Source: Ichthyophis bannanicus (taxonomy: Eukaryota > Chordata > Amphibia > Gymnophiona > Ichthyophiidae). From it: 64,000 nt of DNA. A program made the translations under genes and the position numbers. The stretch spans positions 1,355,855,834 to 1,355,919,833 of the forward strand of contig CM066033.1 in assembly GCA_033557465.1 (NCBI GenBank), given 5' to 3'. Under the pieces are notes generated by a model, which saw only the letters and a program-made list of their open reading frames with translations, ran no database searches and was not told the DNA's origin. This document shows positions 10,797 through 21,154 of this stretch, piece after piece; position 1 is the first letter of the stretch; the number at the start of each line of letters is the position of its first letter.

Positions 10797-11145
10797 GAGG
10801 GAGCCAGGGAAGCCCACGCGAGGCCCCGGCTCCCTCTGTACAACTGCCAGCGTGAAGATCCTTTTCCCTCATGCTGGTGGCTGTTTGTGTGAAGCTGCGA
10901 TTGCTGGGACTCCTGGGAGAGGTTAAAGGCAATGCCCTTTAACCTTTCCCAGCATTCGCAGCTTCACAAAACAGCCGCCAGCGTGAGGGAAAAGGATCTT
11001 CACACTGGTGGTTGTACAGAGGGAGCCGGGGCCTCACGCGGGTTTCCCCGGCTCCCTCCCCCATGGACTTCGGGAGTCGGGAGAAAAGCCGTTTTTTTGC
11101 TCTGGCCACTCCCGATCTTGTGGCCAGAGCAAAAAAACGGCTTTT
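10797..11145. repeat. Two palindromes in hAT-like copy 2
   Basis: The first (10797-11058) pairs gagggagcc...gtacaac with gttgtac...ggctccctc around a centre near 10928 and has several mismatches. The second is a perfect 25-bp stem, aaaagccgtttttttgctct... (11084-11108), paired with 11121-11145 across a 12-nt loop. Confidence 0.8.
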
Positions 11146-11235
11146 CAAGGGCCGGTTTTACATCTGTGCCGGCAGCCGGCCTGGCCATGGAAAAACCGGC
11201 CAGGCTGGCTGAAAACCGTCTGGTTGGCAACTCTA

Positions 11236-12330
11236 CATACAAGTACATGGTAAATTGTCCCATATACACTTTTAGGTGTGAGGTTATTTTATGAGGCCTT
11301 TTATGTGCAAAAATCCTTTGTAAAATGACCTCCTTAATGACTTAAAACAAAACTTACTAAATCAAATATTAAGCAAACCTCACCCTCCCCAAATTATTTT
11401 ACCTCACCTGCCGCTTGAAATTAATAAAATTTTCAGAACATAAACATGAATGTTAAGGACTCTGTTTGGTCCCATGTTCAGTTTATGTTTGGTCCAGAGA
11501 AATGGTGGATGGACAAAGAACGGAAAGTCATTGGGGAGGGTACCCTAAAGAAAGTGTCAATAACCCGTGTTTCCCATGGCTATTTTGATATGACTCGACA
11601 CACTTGTTTTCCACAAAGGTATAAGCTAGAGGGCAATCCCAGAATCAGGGCAGTCATACTCAGATCAGCCCGCACAGTGGGGCATTGTACGCTCATGGCC
11701 AAAAATGTTTTTGTCTGATGTGGGGGAAAGGAGAGGGGAGGTTAGAGTTCAAACTTCAGCTAATCGTTTTATTTCTGCCTCACAGCCTCCTTGTGACAGG
11801 CACCCTGTTGAAGCTGGTTAAATAAGGAGGTGTAACGCACTTTGAATTAACATCTCAGTTTTCCAAAAAGGCACATGCATCTGCGCTGGAGAAAGCCACA
11901 CAAAAGATGTATGAATATTGACGTGAATGAACAGCTAATAAAAATCAAAAATCTACAGCATTCTCCCTTTTGTTGAAACAAGTTACATGTTAATGCCATG
12001 GTTGCCAGGATTCCTTCTTAATATATCCGTTGTTCTCAGTAGCAAATAAAAAAAACCCTTTAAATTATTTTTAACCTCTTTCTTTCCATTTAATTTACAA
12101 AATCAAAGAAATAGAAAAAAAAGAATTGCTTAATGTATTTCTCGACTAGCTTTTGGGACTTACACGCCTTTCCTCAGGTCAAAAATAATCACCTTATAAT
12201 GTTTGTATTTATTAACATCTGTTTTCGGGCATTAAAGCAGACAAATATGGCAACTACACTAGTTTTCAAAATGGAAACCTTTAAGCCTACTTGTTATATG
12301 AGCAACTACTATTACTACTATTAAACATTT
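11236..12330. other. Low-copy DNA, one 90-codon ORF of unknown nature
   Basis: After the end of the interrupted dispersed repeat (to about 11340) this stretch matches no repeat elsewhere in the window. A plus-strand ATG ORF at 11446-11718 (90 codons, starting MNVKDSVWSHVQFMFG) has no motif I recognise and no flanking signals. I treat it as unproven. An attattactactatt simple repeat closes the stretch near 12310. Confidence 0.35.
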
Positions 12331-12536
12331 AGAAGTTTGTTCCAGCAAGGTCAAAGGAACGAAGTCTGGAGTGAGCAGTGGAAGGGCAAAGGAAGGCGCA
12401 AGCCAGTAGAAGAGCGGAGCTCATGAGGAGGAGTGTAGAGGGACAGGAGAGAGGAAAGATAGTGAGGAGCAGTAGAAAGAATGCATTTAAAGGTCAGAAG
12501 GAGGAGTTTGAATTGGATTCGGAAACGGAGCTCCAT
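12331..12536 (-). mobile_element. L2-like LINE fragment (family X)
   Basis: The minus strand reads RIQFKLLLLTFKCILSTAPH and later PPHELRSSTGLRLPLP. These correspond to SLLPPRELRSFFALSPFPLV of the plus-strand copy at 26839. It is a fragment only. Confidence 0.7.
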
Positions 12537-13007
12537 TCTGATTTCATATTATATTATCAAATATAATCTCCATAAATATGCAATATATCTTCTCCCATGG
12601 CTGTTTTCAAAGTATAAATTAACCCTGTGTGAGAGAAATTCCGCTGTGTGGATAGTGGCAGCGCTGGTTACGCTAGCCAAGTGTTCAGCGTTGAGCAGAA
12701 TGGGGATACTGGTGCTGAATACTGACCCGCATATTTTTTCACTTCCCAGATCTGCTTATTTGTTTCTTTAAAAATCTGTATTCTGTACCATGTAATACCC
12801 TGAGCGAATCACAAACTTACATCAGAAATAAATAATACAAATAAATCAAGCACAATACAAATGCAGCACAGTATAAAACCCAAACTTTAAATTCAGAACT
12901 AAAGAAAAATCATTCCAAGTATTACATAATAATCTTAAAAACGGACTAGTATAAGAAGTCTTGTTTAGAGAGCACCCCCCACCCCCAAAAAAGCTCCCCA
13001 TTCTATG

Positions 13008-13405
13008 GGGCCTGTTTGCTAACATGTGCTACGCAGGTAGCATGAGGTTAGTGAGCAATATCAGTGCTGGGCTACAAAGTGGTTTGGGCCCGCACTAAAA
13101 ATCCCACGCTGCCTGGGTAACGTGTCTGGGCAGTGACTGGGTGGCATGGGGACATTTCCTCTGCAGTGCTGCTAGTGTGGGTGTTAGAAACCCATGTCAC
13201 CAGAGCTTGGTGCAGGTAGCATGGTGCAGCTAACACCACTTCAGTGGGTGGTATTAGTTGTTCCTGCAGTGGGTTTATGGGGCGACCCATGCTAACTGCA
13301 GGGGGGTAGCTGTGCCCTGCCCCCTGTAGTTAATGTGAAGCCCCATGCTAGAAAACAGCCCAAACCTGCAGTACCGGCATGCGGCTTAGTAACATGTCCC
13401 TGTAT
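13008..13405. mobile_element. MITE-like element
   Basis: The left end ggggcctgtttgctaacatg and right end cggcttagtaacatgtccctg are imperfect inverted copies. The interior is non-coding with short palindromic blocks. It resembles the ggggcatgtttactaa termini found at 35873, 46740 and 51460. Confidence 0.45.
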
Positions 13406-13948
13406 GCCCAATTTACATATGTGGAACACTTGAATACTTACTATGAGAACAAATTTCAAAGCTTGTCCTTGAGGTAAACCACCATTTACCTGTGGGAAAA
13501 ATCCCTCTCAAAATTAGTCCGCTCTCCCCCATATTATGGAGTACTTTACCGGAGTCTAAAAAGGGCAGAGGCAAGAGCAGAGGGGTTGGAAGGGGGACAT
13601 ATATATAGGGGCTTTCATTTTGAAAGCTCCATATGGATTTTGCTTCAAAGCAGATGCCGGTGTTACCAGGATCCATTAGTTCTTCCGCCACCTCCCCATC
13701 ACCGCCAGCCAAAATTGCAAAGGGAAAATCTGCATGTGTTTTCCCTTTGAAAATATTTTTGCCAGGCCAGTATGGAGTGTAAAAATTGCCCCATGTAAAT
13801 CGGAGTTTCCCAGCCTGTCTTGGTGCTCCCAATGCCAGATGGGATTTTTCAGTCTATCCAATATGATTCCATATACCAGGTCTGACACTCTCTCTCATAC
13901 ACGTCCCAGCTGGTCATGCAGTCACTGGGACACTTTCAAAACCCGATG

Positions 13949-14078
13949 AGTGAAGGAGCAGCCTAATGGCTAGAGAGGCTGGGTGAGAACGAGGGAAACC
14001 AGGGTTCAAATTCCACGGCTGCTCCTTGTGATCTTTGGCAAGTCACTTAACCCTCCATTGCTGAGGTACAAACTTATG
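13949..14078 (+). mobile_element. CORE-SINE, 3'-truncated
   Basis: It has an A-box-like cagcctaatggctagag, a B-box-like cagggttcaaattcc and the CORE block ctttggcaagtcacttaaccctccattg. It ends abruptly near 14078. Confidence 0.75.
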
Positions 14079-14329
14079 GGCCGGTGCAGAAAAGCTTAGC
14101 GTAGCATTTTTCTGGTTCTTTTCCCGCGCAAGGCTTGCTCTCTGGTGCAGAAGCAAGCTAGCTTTGGAAAAATGCCAAAAACACAACTGGTATGCAATCG
14201 TTGCATAATTAATTGCGCCTGATGTAAAACATTGCATGGAAACTTAGTGCAGTTTTATACAGTTTTTTTTATAGCGCTGGATCTTCATGCCATCTTCAGG
14301 CAGGCATAAACATCCAGCTGTGAGCAAAA

Positions 14330-14945
14330 ATATCATCTTAGGTGAAGCCCATTATGCCACTGGCACACTGTTGGGGGGCTGGTGCCCCCCTGGACACCGA
14401 TACCCCCATCAGAAATAAAATCCCTGGTGTCCCATTGGCCCCCGATCCCCCCACCCACCCACCCAATCACAAATCTCCCTGGTATCCCAGTGGCCTTCGA
14501 ACCCCTCCACCCCCTCCCAGTACTTTTAAGTATGGGGTGGGAGTGTTACCCACATGATCCCACCCCTGTGCGGTGGCACCTGGCCCTGCGCGGTGCATCC
14601 TTTGATGCACAGCATGGGGTCAGACTGCCATATAAGACAAAAAGATGTCTTATATGTCAGAGTGGATCCCCCTATTGCATCCTGGGACAGCTCGGGCATC
14701 CCAGGATGCTGCATGGGGTCAAGCACCGTCATATTTCAAGATGGTGATATAGCGGCAGGATCGTGTTTGCAGCACTCCTGCCCCATGCTTAAAGGTACTG
14801 GGAGAGGGGGTGGAGAGGGCTCAGGGTCTACCCAGGCCATCAGGGATTTTTGTTTTGTCAGGTGGGATCAGTGTCCAGGGGGGACCAGACCCTAATAGTG
14901 TGCTGATGGCATCGGGGGCTTTCTCCAGTGCCTAGATCATCTGAG
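14330..14945. mobile_element. Foldback element, about 600 bp
   Basis: Two long imperfect arms meet at the perfect stem catataagaca-aaaaga-tgtcttatatg (about 14630-14657). Paired outer blocks include ggcacactgttgggg (14360) with taatagtgtgctgat (14894), and ctcccagtacttttaagtat (14513) with the inverse at 14787-14812. ORFs across it are read in both directions and are not genes. Confidence 0.65.
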
Positions 14946-15027
14946 GTGACGTGTCAAACCATCTCAGATGAATCTGTTCATCCAGGTCCAGAAAATTTGC
15001 ATATTACATCCCAGTGCAAAGAGTCAT

Positions 15028-15180
15028 AGAAACATAGAAACATGATGGCAGGAAAAGACCACATGGCCTATCTAGTCTGCCCTTCCATATCAACTACAGC
15101 AGTCCCCTTTTTACCTTTAGAGATCCTCTGTGTTTGTCCCTTGCTTTTTTGAATTCAGATTCTGTCAGCATAAAACTCAT
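15028..15180 (-). mobile_element. CR1 LINE 3' fragment
   Basis: catagaaacatagaaacatgatggcagg followed by cacatggcctatctagtctg is the inverted 3' end of the CR1 family whose long copy ends at 21069. The 3' tail is the tatgtttc repeat. Confidence 0.8.
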
Positions 15181-15244
15181 GCTATGAAACCCTGTGCTAG
15201 AGCTTTCAGCACTGGGCTCTAACACAGCATTTCTGCATTGGCCT

Positions 15245-15350
15245 GTGAGATTGTAAGCTCTCCGGGGACAGGGAAATACCTACTGTACCTGAATGTAATT
15301 TGTCTTGAGCTACTACTGAAAAGGGCCTGAGCTACATCCATCCTCTGCTA
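15245..15350 (+). mobile_element. CORE-SINE tail fragment
   Basis: attgtaagctctccggggac, then cctactgtacctgaatgtaa, matches 4925-5046. No head is present. Confidence 0.6.
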
Positions 15351-15849
15351 GCAAATCTTTAGGTTTGATGCATGATGAAGCAATGCAGTCAAATGGAGGG
15401 TCTGGTTATGTGTGCCCTTGCATCTTTACACCTGACTGATTCCCTTAGGCAGCTGAAATGTGGGGAAGCTGTATCCCCGCCTTCTCCTGGACATGAAAAA
15501 CAGAGAGGTAGTAGAGACCAAAGAAAAGAAGAGGTGAGGAGCAGGCATTAATAGTTTTTAAGAACATTTTGGGAGCTCTGCTCCATAGATGTAGCATTTC
15601 CAGAAGCATTTGTCAAGCTTTAACTTAACGATGCCTTTTGTCACACTACCTCCTGAAACCACTGTTTCCCAGCTAGTAATTTGCAAACCCTCTGATAATG
15701 CATTTTAACCAGGTCATGCAAACCAATACATCACTACCCAGCTCAAATGCTCAAACCAATAGGTTTGCCTTTCTATATATTCTTGCCCCAAAATTGAAAC
15801 ACTCGGACTAACAATAAAACCAGAAATGATCTAAACTTAGGATGTCTGC

Positions 15850-16560
15850 AGATGCTTATCTAGTTAACAAAGATTGTCTGAAGCTAAAGGAAACAATTGC
15901 ATAGTAAATAATACAGGGCCCCATTGTCATGGAGCCGCCCAAGTGACAAGTGCACAGACTGCTGCTCCTTGCTTTCGATACTTCGCAGTCCGGTTCTGCA
16001 GCTCCTCCCTCTTGGTTGCATGCCACAAGTCGATTGATCACAGGTCGCTGGGGATAAAGAGCGTTTCTGATGCAGCACAGCGACAGCACAGCCTCCACAC
16101 GCTGCTTCATGATGGCCCTCCAGTCTTTTCAATTAAGCCGTCCAGCAGGCATGCCCCCTGCTGCAGTTGCTCAGTCAATCTCATTTGGCAGTACAAATGA
16201 GCTCAGGGCTGGTGTTTGACATGCTGGGGTTGGGGATGGGGGTGGGGGGGGGGGCAGGTTAACAATGAAGAAGGCAATTCTGCAACTTCATATGAGCCTA
16301 ATTGACTGTGCGCTCCTCCGGCGTTCGCTCAAGCTGCTCTAGCCCATCAGACAGATTTTTCCAACCAATTGAACAGCTCAGGAGGAAAAGAACCACCAGC
16401 TACCCCTGTGTGTCAGGCACTGGAGAGCGATCTCTATAATGAAAGCTCCCTCTTGAACAATTACATGTGAGACAGAGACTGGGCTATCTCTATTAGTCTA
16501 AGCCAGCCTTAAAAATATTGAACTGCTGAAAAGCTGGTAAAATACTCATCAGTGTGCCTC
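15850..16560. other. Repeat-poor island, candidate conserved non-coding element
   Basis: This segment shows no relation to the repeats around it and has no CpG-rich or tandem structure. It is rich in homeodomain-like cores such as ttcaattaagcc (about 16128), gcctaattgact (about 16297) and caattgaac (about 16366). Three short overlapping ORFs (16110-15856, 15874-16200, 16132-15884) on both strands look incidental. A conserved enhancer is inference. Confidence 0.35.
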
Positions 16561-16744
16561 TAGCAGGGAGGTCTGCAGGAAGATAAAACAGTGTTAAATT
16601 TAAACCTTAGCAGTTTATAGAATTTTCTTTTTATGATTCCTTCTTAAGGGACAATAGATATAATGTGAGCAGTCTTGCAAAAGCAACAACTGGGTATGTT
16701 TTCTAGCTCTCTCACTGTGGGACCTGACTTGCTGTTCTTGCTAT

Positions 16745-16850
16745 GAAACGACAATTGGTGTGATCTTGGGCAAGTCCCTTAACATCTCAGGTCTTGAGCG
16801 ACTCCTGAGAAAGTCATGAGCTAAATCGATATCCCTTCCCTTGAAGTACC
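16745..16850 (+). mobile_element. Decayed CORE-SINE
   Basis: gtgatcttgggcaagtccct followed by taacatctcaggtcttgagc is a diverged CORE block with a short tail. Confidence 0.5.
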
Positions 16851-16859
16851 TCCCAAGTG

Positions 16860-18890
16860 GTAGCCAGGATTTCGAGGTGGGTCATTCCATCTTTTAGTTC
16901 ATCTGTTTGTCTGTCTTTTCATATGTATTTGGGAATACGCAAGCAAACAAGTATGCACCAAGTTCACAGAAATGACAGATAAGGAGTAGTGAGCCATGGA
17001 GTTCCAGGGGTGGCCAGGCCCCACCACCTGAATATGAGCTCGGAAGATTCAGATAAAGAAGAAAGCGTCATGAGGACCCAACCAATGTTGGCACTCGGAA
17101 AAAAATAGAGCTGCAACCCAATGAGCAATGTGTCAACAGGGACTTGATCCTTACCAGCACCAGAAGGAAACTGGAGCTGTAGTGTACAAATATGCTGGTG
17201 GGGACCTGACCCCCTGCTGACACCAGAAGAGGAGAGGCACAAAGGCACACAGAGTAGTGCACCAATGAGGACTGAATGATGTCAGTGGGAGCACAGTCTC
17301 CATTGGTACCAGAAGAGAAGGCCTCCTGCTGAAGCAGTGCTAGTGGTATGAGTAGGAACCAACCAAAGATACGGATGTGACCTGACATAGACTGAGAATT
17401 CTGCTATTGCCATCCATAGAGGTGACAGCAAGACCTGATTAAAATTTGTGCTAGTGGAGGATGAGGAAAGTTCAGGAAGGAGGCCTTGGAAGAGTAGGCT
17501 CAGAGGATGGGAACAGTTGGAAGGTGGGCTGAGGGGAAGGGAAGGGGGAGAGGGTGTCGTATATTAGGAGAGGAGATGAGGGAGTTTTATGAGGAAAGGG
17601 GAGACATGGGTGGGGGGCTATGAGATTGGGGCAGGGCCAGGCCAACCACCAGGCAAACTAGGCAGCTGCCTAGGAGAGCAGCTTTTTGGGGGCAGCAAAA
17701 AGCAGCTGCAGTTAAAACAAAACAATAAGTCCTATTCAAAGAGACATCAGTGTGTGCACACAAAGAATGGGCAATGAGGCAACTGGAAATCTCCCTCATT
17801 CTGTATATATTTACAAGTATGATGTCACAATATGTGCTTTATGGGAATGTTCTAGGAGGGACAGTGTTGAGATGATTATGACTTGTTTTAATCATCAAAA
17901 TCTTTGGGGGTGAGGGTCCTGGAGGTCTAAAAGTTAATTGTGAGGTGCGTAGGGTGCCTAATACTCGTGCACAGCTCTGGTTGGAAGGGGGCTACAAGCC
18001 GATGGAGAACTAGGAGGGATGTGAGGTGAGAAGATTTAGAGAGATTTGGAAGGAAGGAGTCAGGAAGGGGGAGGTGAGGAGGGAAAGGGGCTGCAGGGAG
18101 GGGAATGGAGAGAGGAACGTTGCTATGGGGATAGGAGAGGAGGAAAGAAGAGAGGAGGATGCTAATTAAGGGGTTGATGAGGAGAGGGAAGGGAAGGGGG
18201 CTACCATGAAAAGGGGTGGGGAAGACAAGCGAGCTATGAGAAGAGGAAAAGGGGACTGGGGAGGGGAAGGGTTAGGATTGTGGAGATTTGGAAGGAGGGA
18301 AAGAGGAGGGGAAAGAAAATGGAGTAGAAAGTGGGAGGGAGTACAGGTCTTTATCAAAGAGACATCCATACACATGTCCAACAATGCAGCCTCCCCCCTC
18401 CCTCACCCTCTTGCACCCCCACACATACTCAAAATCTCTTGTGTATTCACCATCCCACGGCACAGAACCACCTCTCTTCTCTCTCCCACATGCTCATACT
18501 CCTCCTCACACCCCTCTATCCATCTCCCCCAATGTACCCCCCCATCCAAACTACTATCCACATGCACTTCAACCCCACCTACACACATATATCCCACATG
18601 CAACAGCATGCCTGCCATGCTTGCACATGACTGCACACGCACCCCTTCACTCCCACACAAACCAAACATCAATGAATATTCGCCACCCCAATACATATGC
18701 CTCCATCTCCCCCTCATATACATTCGCGGCATTCCCTCACCTACCTCCCTTTCCCATAAACACTCTATATACACCACACAAACACTAGCACAAACCCCAC
18801 ATACAGCAAGAAGGGGAAATACACCATTACATCGCACTGCAAGGTGCACTTTACAGCTGGTTAAAATCTTATTTGACCCTCACTTGACTG
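16860..18890. other. Low-complexity, purine- and CA-rich stretch
   Basis: Positions 16960-17400 hold loose internal repeats around 'caccagaag'. Near 17632 cagggccaggccaaccacca resembles a hAT terminus, but no partner end is clear. Positions 17450-18340 are strongly G/A-rich. Positions 18370-18830 are C/A-rich with many cacacat-like words. The 229-codon ORF at 18206-18895 arises from this composition and is not credible as a gene. Confidence 0.5.
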
Positions 18891-18892
18891 AT

Positions 18893-19110
18893 TAGGAGTG
18901 GAGGAGTAGCCTAGTGGTTAGAACACTGGCTTGATAACTAAGCAACCAGGGTTCAATTACCACTAACACTCCTTGTGGCCTTGGGCAAGTCACTTAACCC
19001 TCCATTGCCTCAGAAGAAAGGCCTGGCAATCTACTTCCAGTGACACTGCCAAGAAAACCCAGAAGCTTCTGGGTCATCAGGACTGACTCAAAGGCACACA
19101 TTGAATGATT
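18893..19110 (+). mobile_element. CORE-SINE with RTE-like tail, near complete
   Basis: The tRNA-like head has an A-box-like tagcctagtggttagaac and a B-box-like gggttcaattacc. The CORE is cttgggcaagtcacttaacc. The tail is gaagaaaggcctggcaatct ... gggtcatcaggactgactca. That tail resembles the 3' ends of RTE/BovB-type LINEs (gggtcacaaagagtcgg-type), not the L2-like tail of the SINEs at 26132 and 27321. Confidence 0.75.
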
Positions 19111-19474
19111 AACCTGTAATCAATAGCTGGAAAATGTAGCTAGTCAGAGAGCAGCATGAAGCTAAGCTCAGCTGGTAGGAACTTGACAGAGCAAAGAACA
19201 GGTAGCAAAACCTGTGTCAGTCTTTACTCCACCTACTGTAGGGCTGATGCAGTAAAGTGTGCTAGGCTTTGTGTATAGGTTAGCTCAGTTTTTGTGCATA
19301 GATTTGTGTGCTACCATTGCAGAGAGGAGTTTTGCGCAGGAGATAAGTGCGCGCAAAGCCTCAAGCAGACAGCACATTTAAATACACGATAATGAAGCAA
19401 TTAATTATTCAGCACAAAAGCAGAAAGGCTCGCAGACCATCAGAAGTGTTCAGCAGCTTCTTGGTGAGACGGAG

Positions 19475-20575
19475 GTGGCTTTGCAGTCTTCATTGCCAGT
19501 TTCCTTTTTTTTACCACCACTAATTCGTCCCAATGAAGTGACTCTGTACTCCATCTGGTCAGCTTTGGACTTGGTCTATAAGATATGTGCTGGTGTATTA
19601 CAGATGTCGGTCTGGCAGTCTCCTAGATTGGAGACTGTAGAGAAGAACCTGGAGACCCTGCAAGCTCGACTGGTGGGGGTTGAACCTTCTATGCAGAAAC
19701 TTCAGGAAGCACAAGGAACATTGGTTCAGGACAAAATGGTTATGTTGTGGAAGATAGAGAATTTGGAGAACCAACAGAGGAATTTCAATCTTAAAGTGCT
19801 GAATTTTCCACAAATGTCTTTGGTTTCTCCCAGGGACCTATTTGTTAGGTTCTTGAAAGATATATTCAGTTATCCTGAATCTGGGGTACCTCCTCTCCAG
19901 CAAATCTATTATCTTCCCCCTATGGCTTCTAAGGACACTGTGTAAAAGGATTCCACATCACTGATTCCTTGGATTTGGCTAACTTGTCCAAGGTTCTGGA
20001 GCAGTCCAGTGATGTAGTGGGGGCTAGGGCTACTTTCTCCAGGACAACGAAGCATTGTTACAGTTGTATTTCAAAAAGACAAATATTTCCTTTTTGGATG
20101 GTAAGATACAGATTTTTCCTAATGTGTCCAGCTGGACACAGTTTAGGAGGAAAAGGTTTCTGGAACTCCACTCAGAAGCCCTCGCCCTGGATATGAGCTT
20201 CCAGTTGAGGTTTCTCTGTAAATGTGTGCTCTCCTATCAAAATAAGATGTATCCTTTCTTTGAACCTTCTCAGCTACGTTGCAAAGTTGCCATATAGAAT
20301 TGTTGGACCATTAATATTTGGCTTCGCTTTCCTATTTAATTGCCTGTCATTTTATTTTCCATCTTTTGATTCATCTCTCCATGACTGCATATTCTTGGTT
20401 TCTCTCTTTTTATTGTGGATTACTAGCATTCACTGCTATGCTATAATTGTTTCCTTTTTGTAGCTTAATGTTATTTTTCTTTGTTAAAATGGATGCTGGA
20501 ATGTGTATTTCTGGATCCAAGGTTTCCTTGGTTGTTTGTTAAATCTCAATAAATAATAAATAAATAAAAAATATC
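19475..20575 (+). pseudogene. L1-like ORF1-only element, copy B (decayed)
   Basis: Frame 19475-19945 (156 codons) carries the middle and RRM-like part (LKVLNFPQMSLVSPRDLFVR), comparable with NLRFFSFPRTHYLSPLILLH of copy A. The C-terminal domain continues in another frame at 20055-20297 with FPNVSSWTQFRRKRFLELHS and FQLRFLCKC. A frameshift and stops separate the two. The 3' UTR ends at caataaataataaataaata (about 20548-20573), an A-rich tail. No ORF2 follows before 20575. The 5' end is uncertain and lies somewhere between 19235 and 19475. Confidence 0.65.
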
Positions 20576-20576
20576 A

Positions 20577-21068
20577 TTCCAGCATATGCACAGAAGTGCC
20601 AAATTATTTTTTTGTGCACAAGATGTTGGCGTTGCTAATGCAGACCCATATCTGCATGTGTCTGACTTACTCTCCGTGCTTGTAGATCATTCCAGCCCTC
20701 TCCCAGCACAGCATGGCCTTTGGCAGGTCAGCTGCTTGTTCCAGAGATTCCAGCGCAGCAGTGAGCTTCATTCACAAGCAACTTCCTAGAGATTCTTTGT
20801 CTCCAGATTCGCAAGCTCCCCTCTTATCTCGCCTACAACCAATGCAATAAGCTGTGCCAAAACTTGAAAGGGTAAGTTTGCTTGCTAAACTTGCTGTTAG
20901 CACACAGTAAATGGGATAATGCGTGCTATTTACTCGTTTTGCATGCACGGTTTTACTCTTTTTGTAATTAGTCTGTCGTTAAACTATGGTCCTTAACTTA
21001 AAAACATCGAGGCTGCCGAAATATTTGCTCTGATCTGTGGTATAACAAATCTAATTAAATATAAACAT
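20577..21068. other. Unassigned short stretch
   Basis: No gene is seen. Blocks such as caataagctgtgccaaaact and gttagcacacagtaaatggg resemble words at 19240-19300 and may be the other half of a MITE into which copy B inserted. This is weak evidence. Confidence 0.3.
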
Positions 21069-21154
21069 AAATATAGACATAGAAACATAGAAACATAGAA
21101 ATATGATGACAGAAAAAGACCACATGGCCTATCTAGTCTGTCCTTCCATAACAA

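Larger units (their letters stand above)
9446..11235 (+). mobile_element. hAT-like element, copy 2 (1.8 kb)
   Basis: The outer ends are TAGGGTTGCCAAC (9446) and GTTGGCAACTCTA (ending 11235), inverted with one mismatch. I could not match an 8-bp target duplication, so the hAT assignment rests on its interior, which is that of copies 1 and 3. Shared parts are the aactgggaaccccaaaagcc module from 9630, ttcagttgcaattgctccag at 9818 and the CCCATTTCCAGTCCTA minisatellite (10200-10750). Its palindromes (10797-11058 and 11084-11145) differ in sequence from those of the other copies. It sits inside the dispersed repeat also split at 2706/4735. Confidence 0.6.

Noticed and set aside
14382..14747. 121-codon ORF over the foldback element
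   Set aside because: It is proline-rich from C-runs in the inverted arm, and the opposite strand is also open. It is repeat structure, not a gene.
17632..17983. hAT element starting cagggccaggcc
   Set aside because: The left end looks hAT-like, but the proposed right end (gcacagctctg) and flanking 8-bp words match poorly.
18206..18895. 229-codon ORF (plus strand)
   Set aside because: It spans purine-rich then CA-rich low-complexity DNA. Alternative frames on both strands are equally open and the product is compositional, with no domain.
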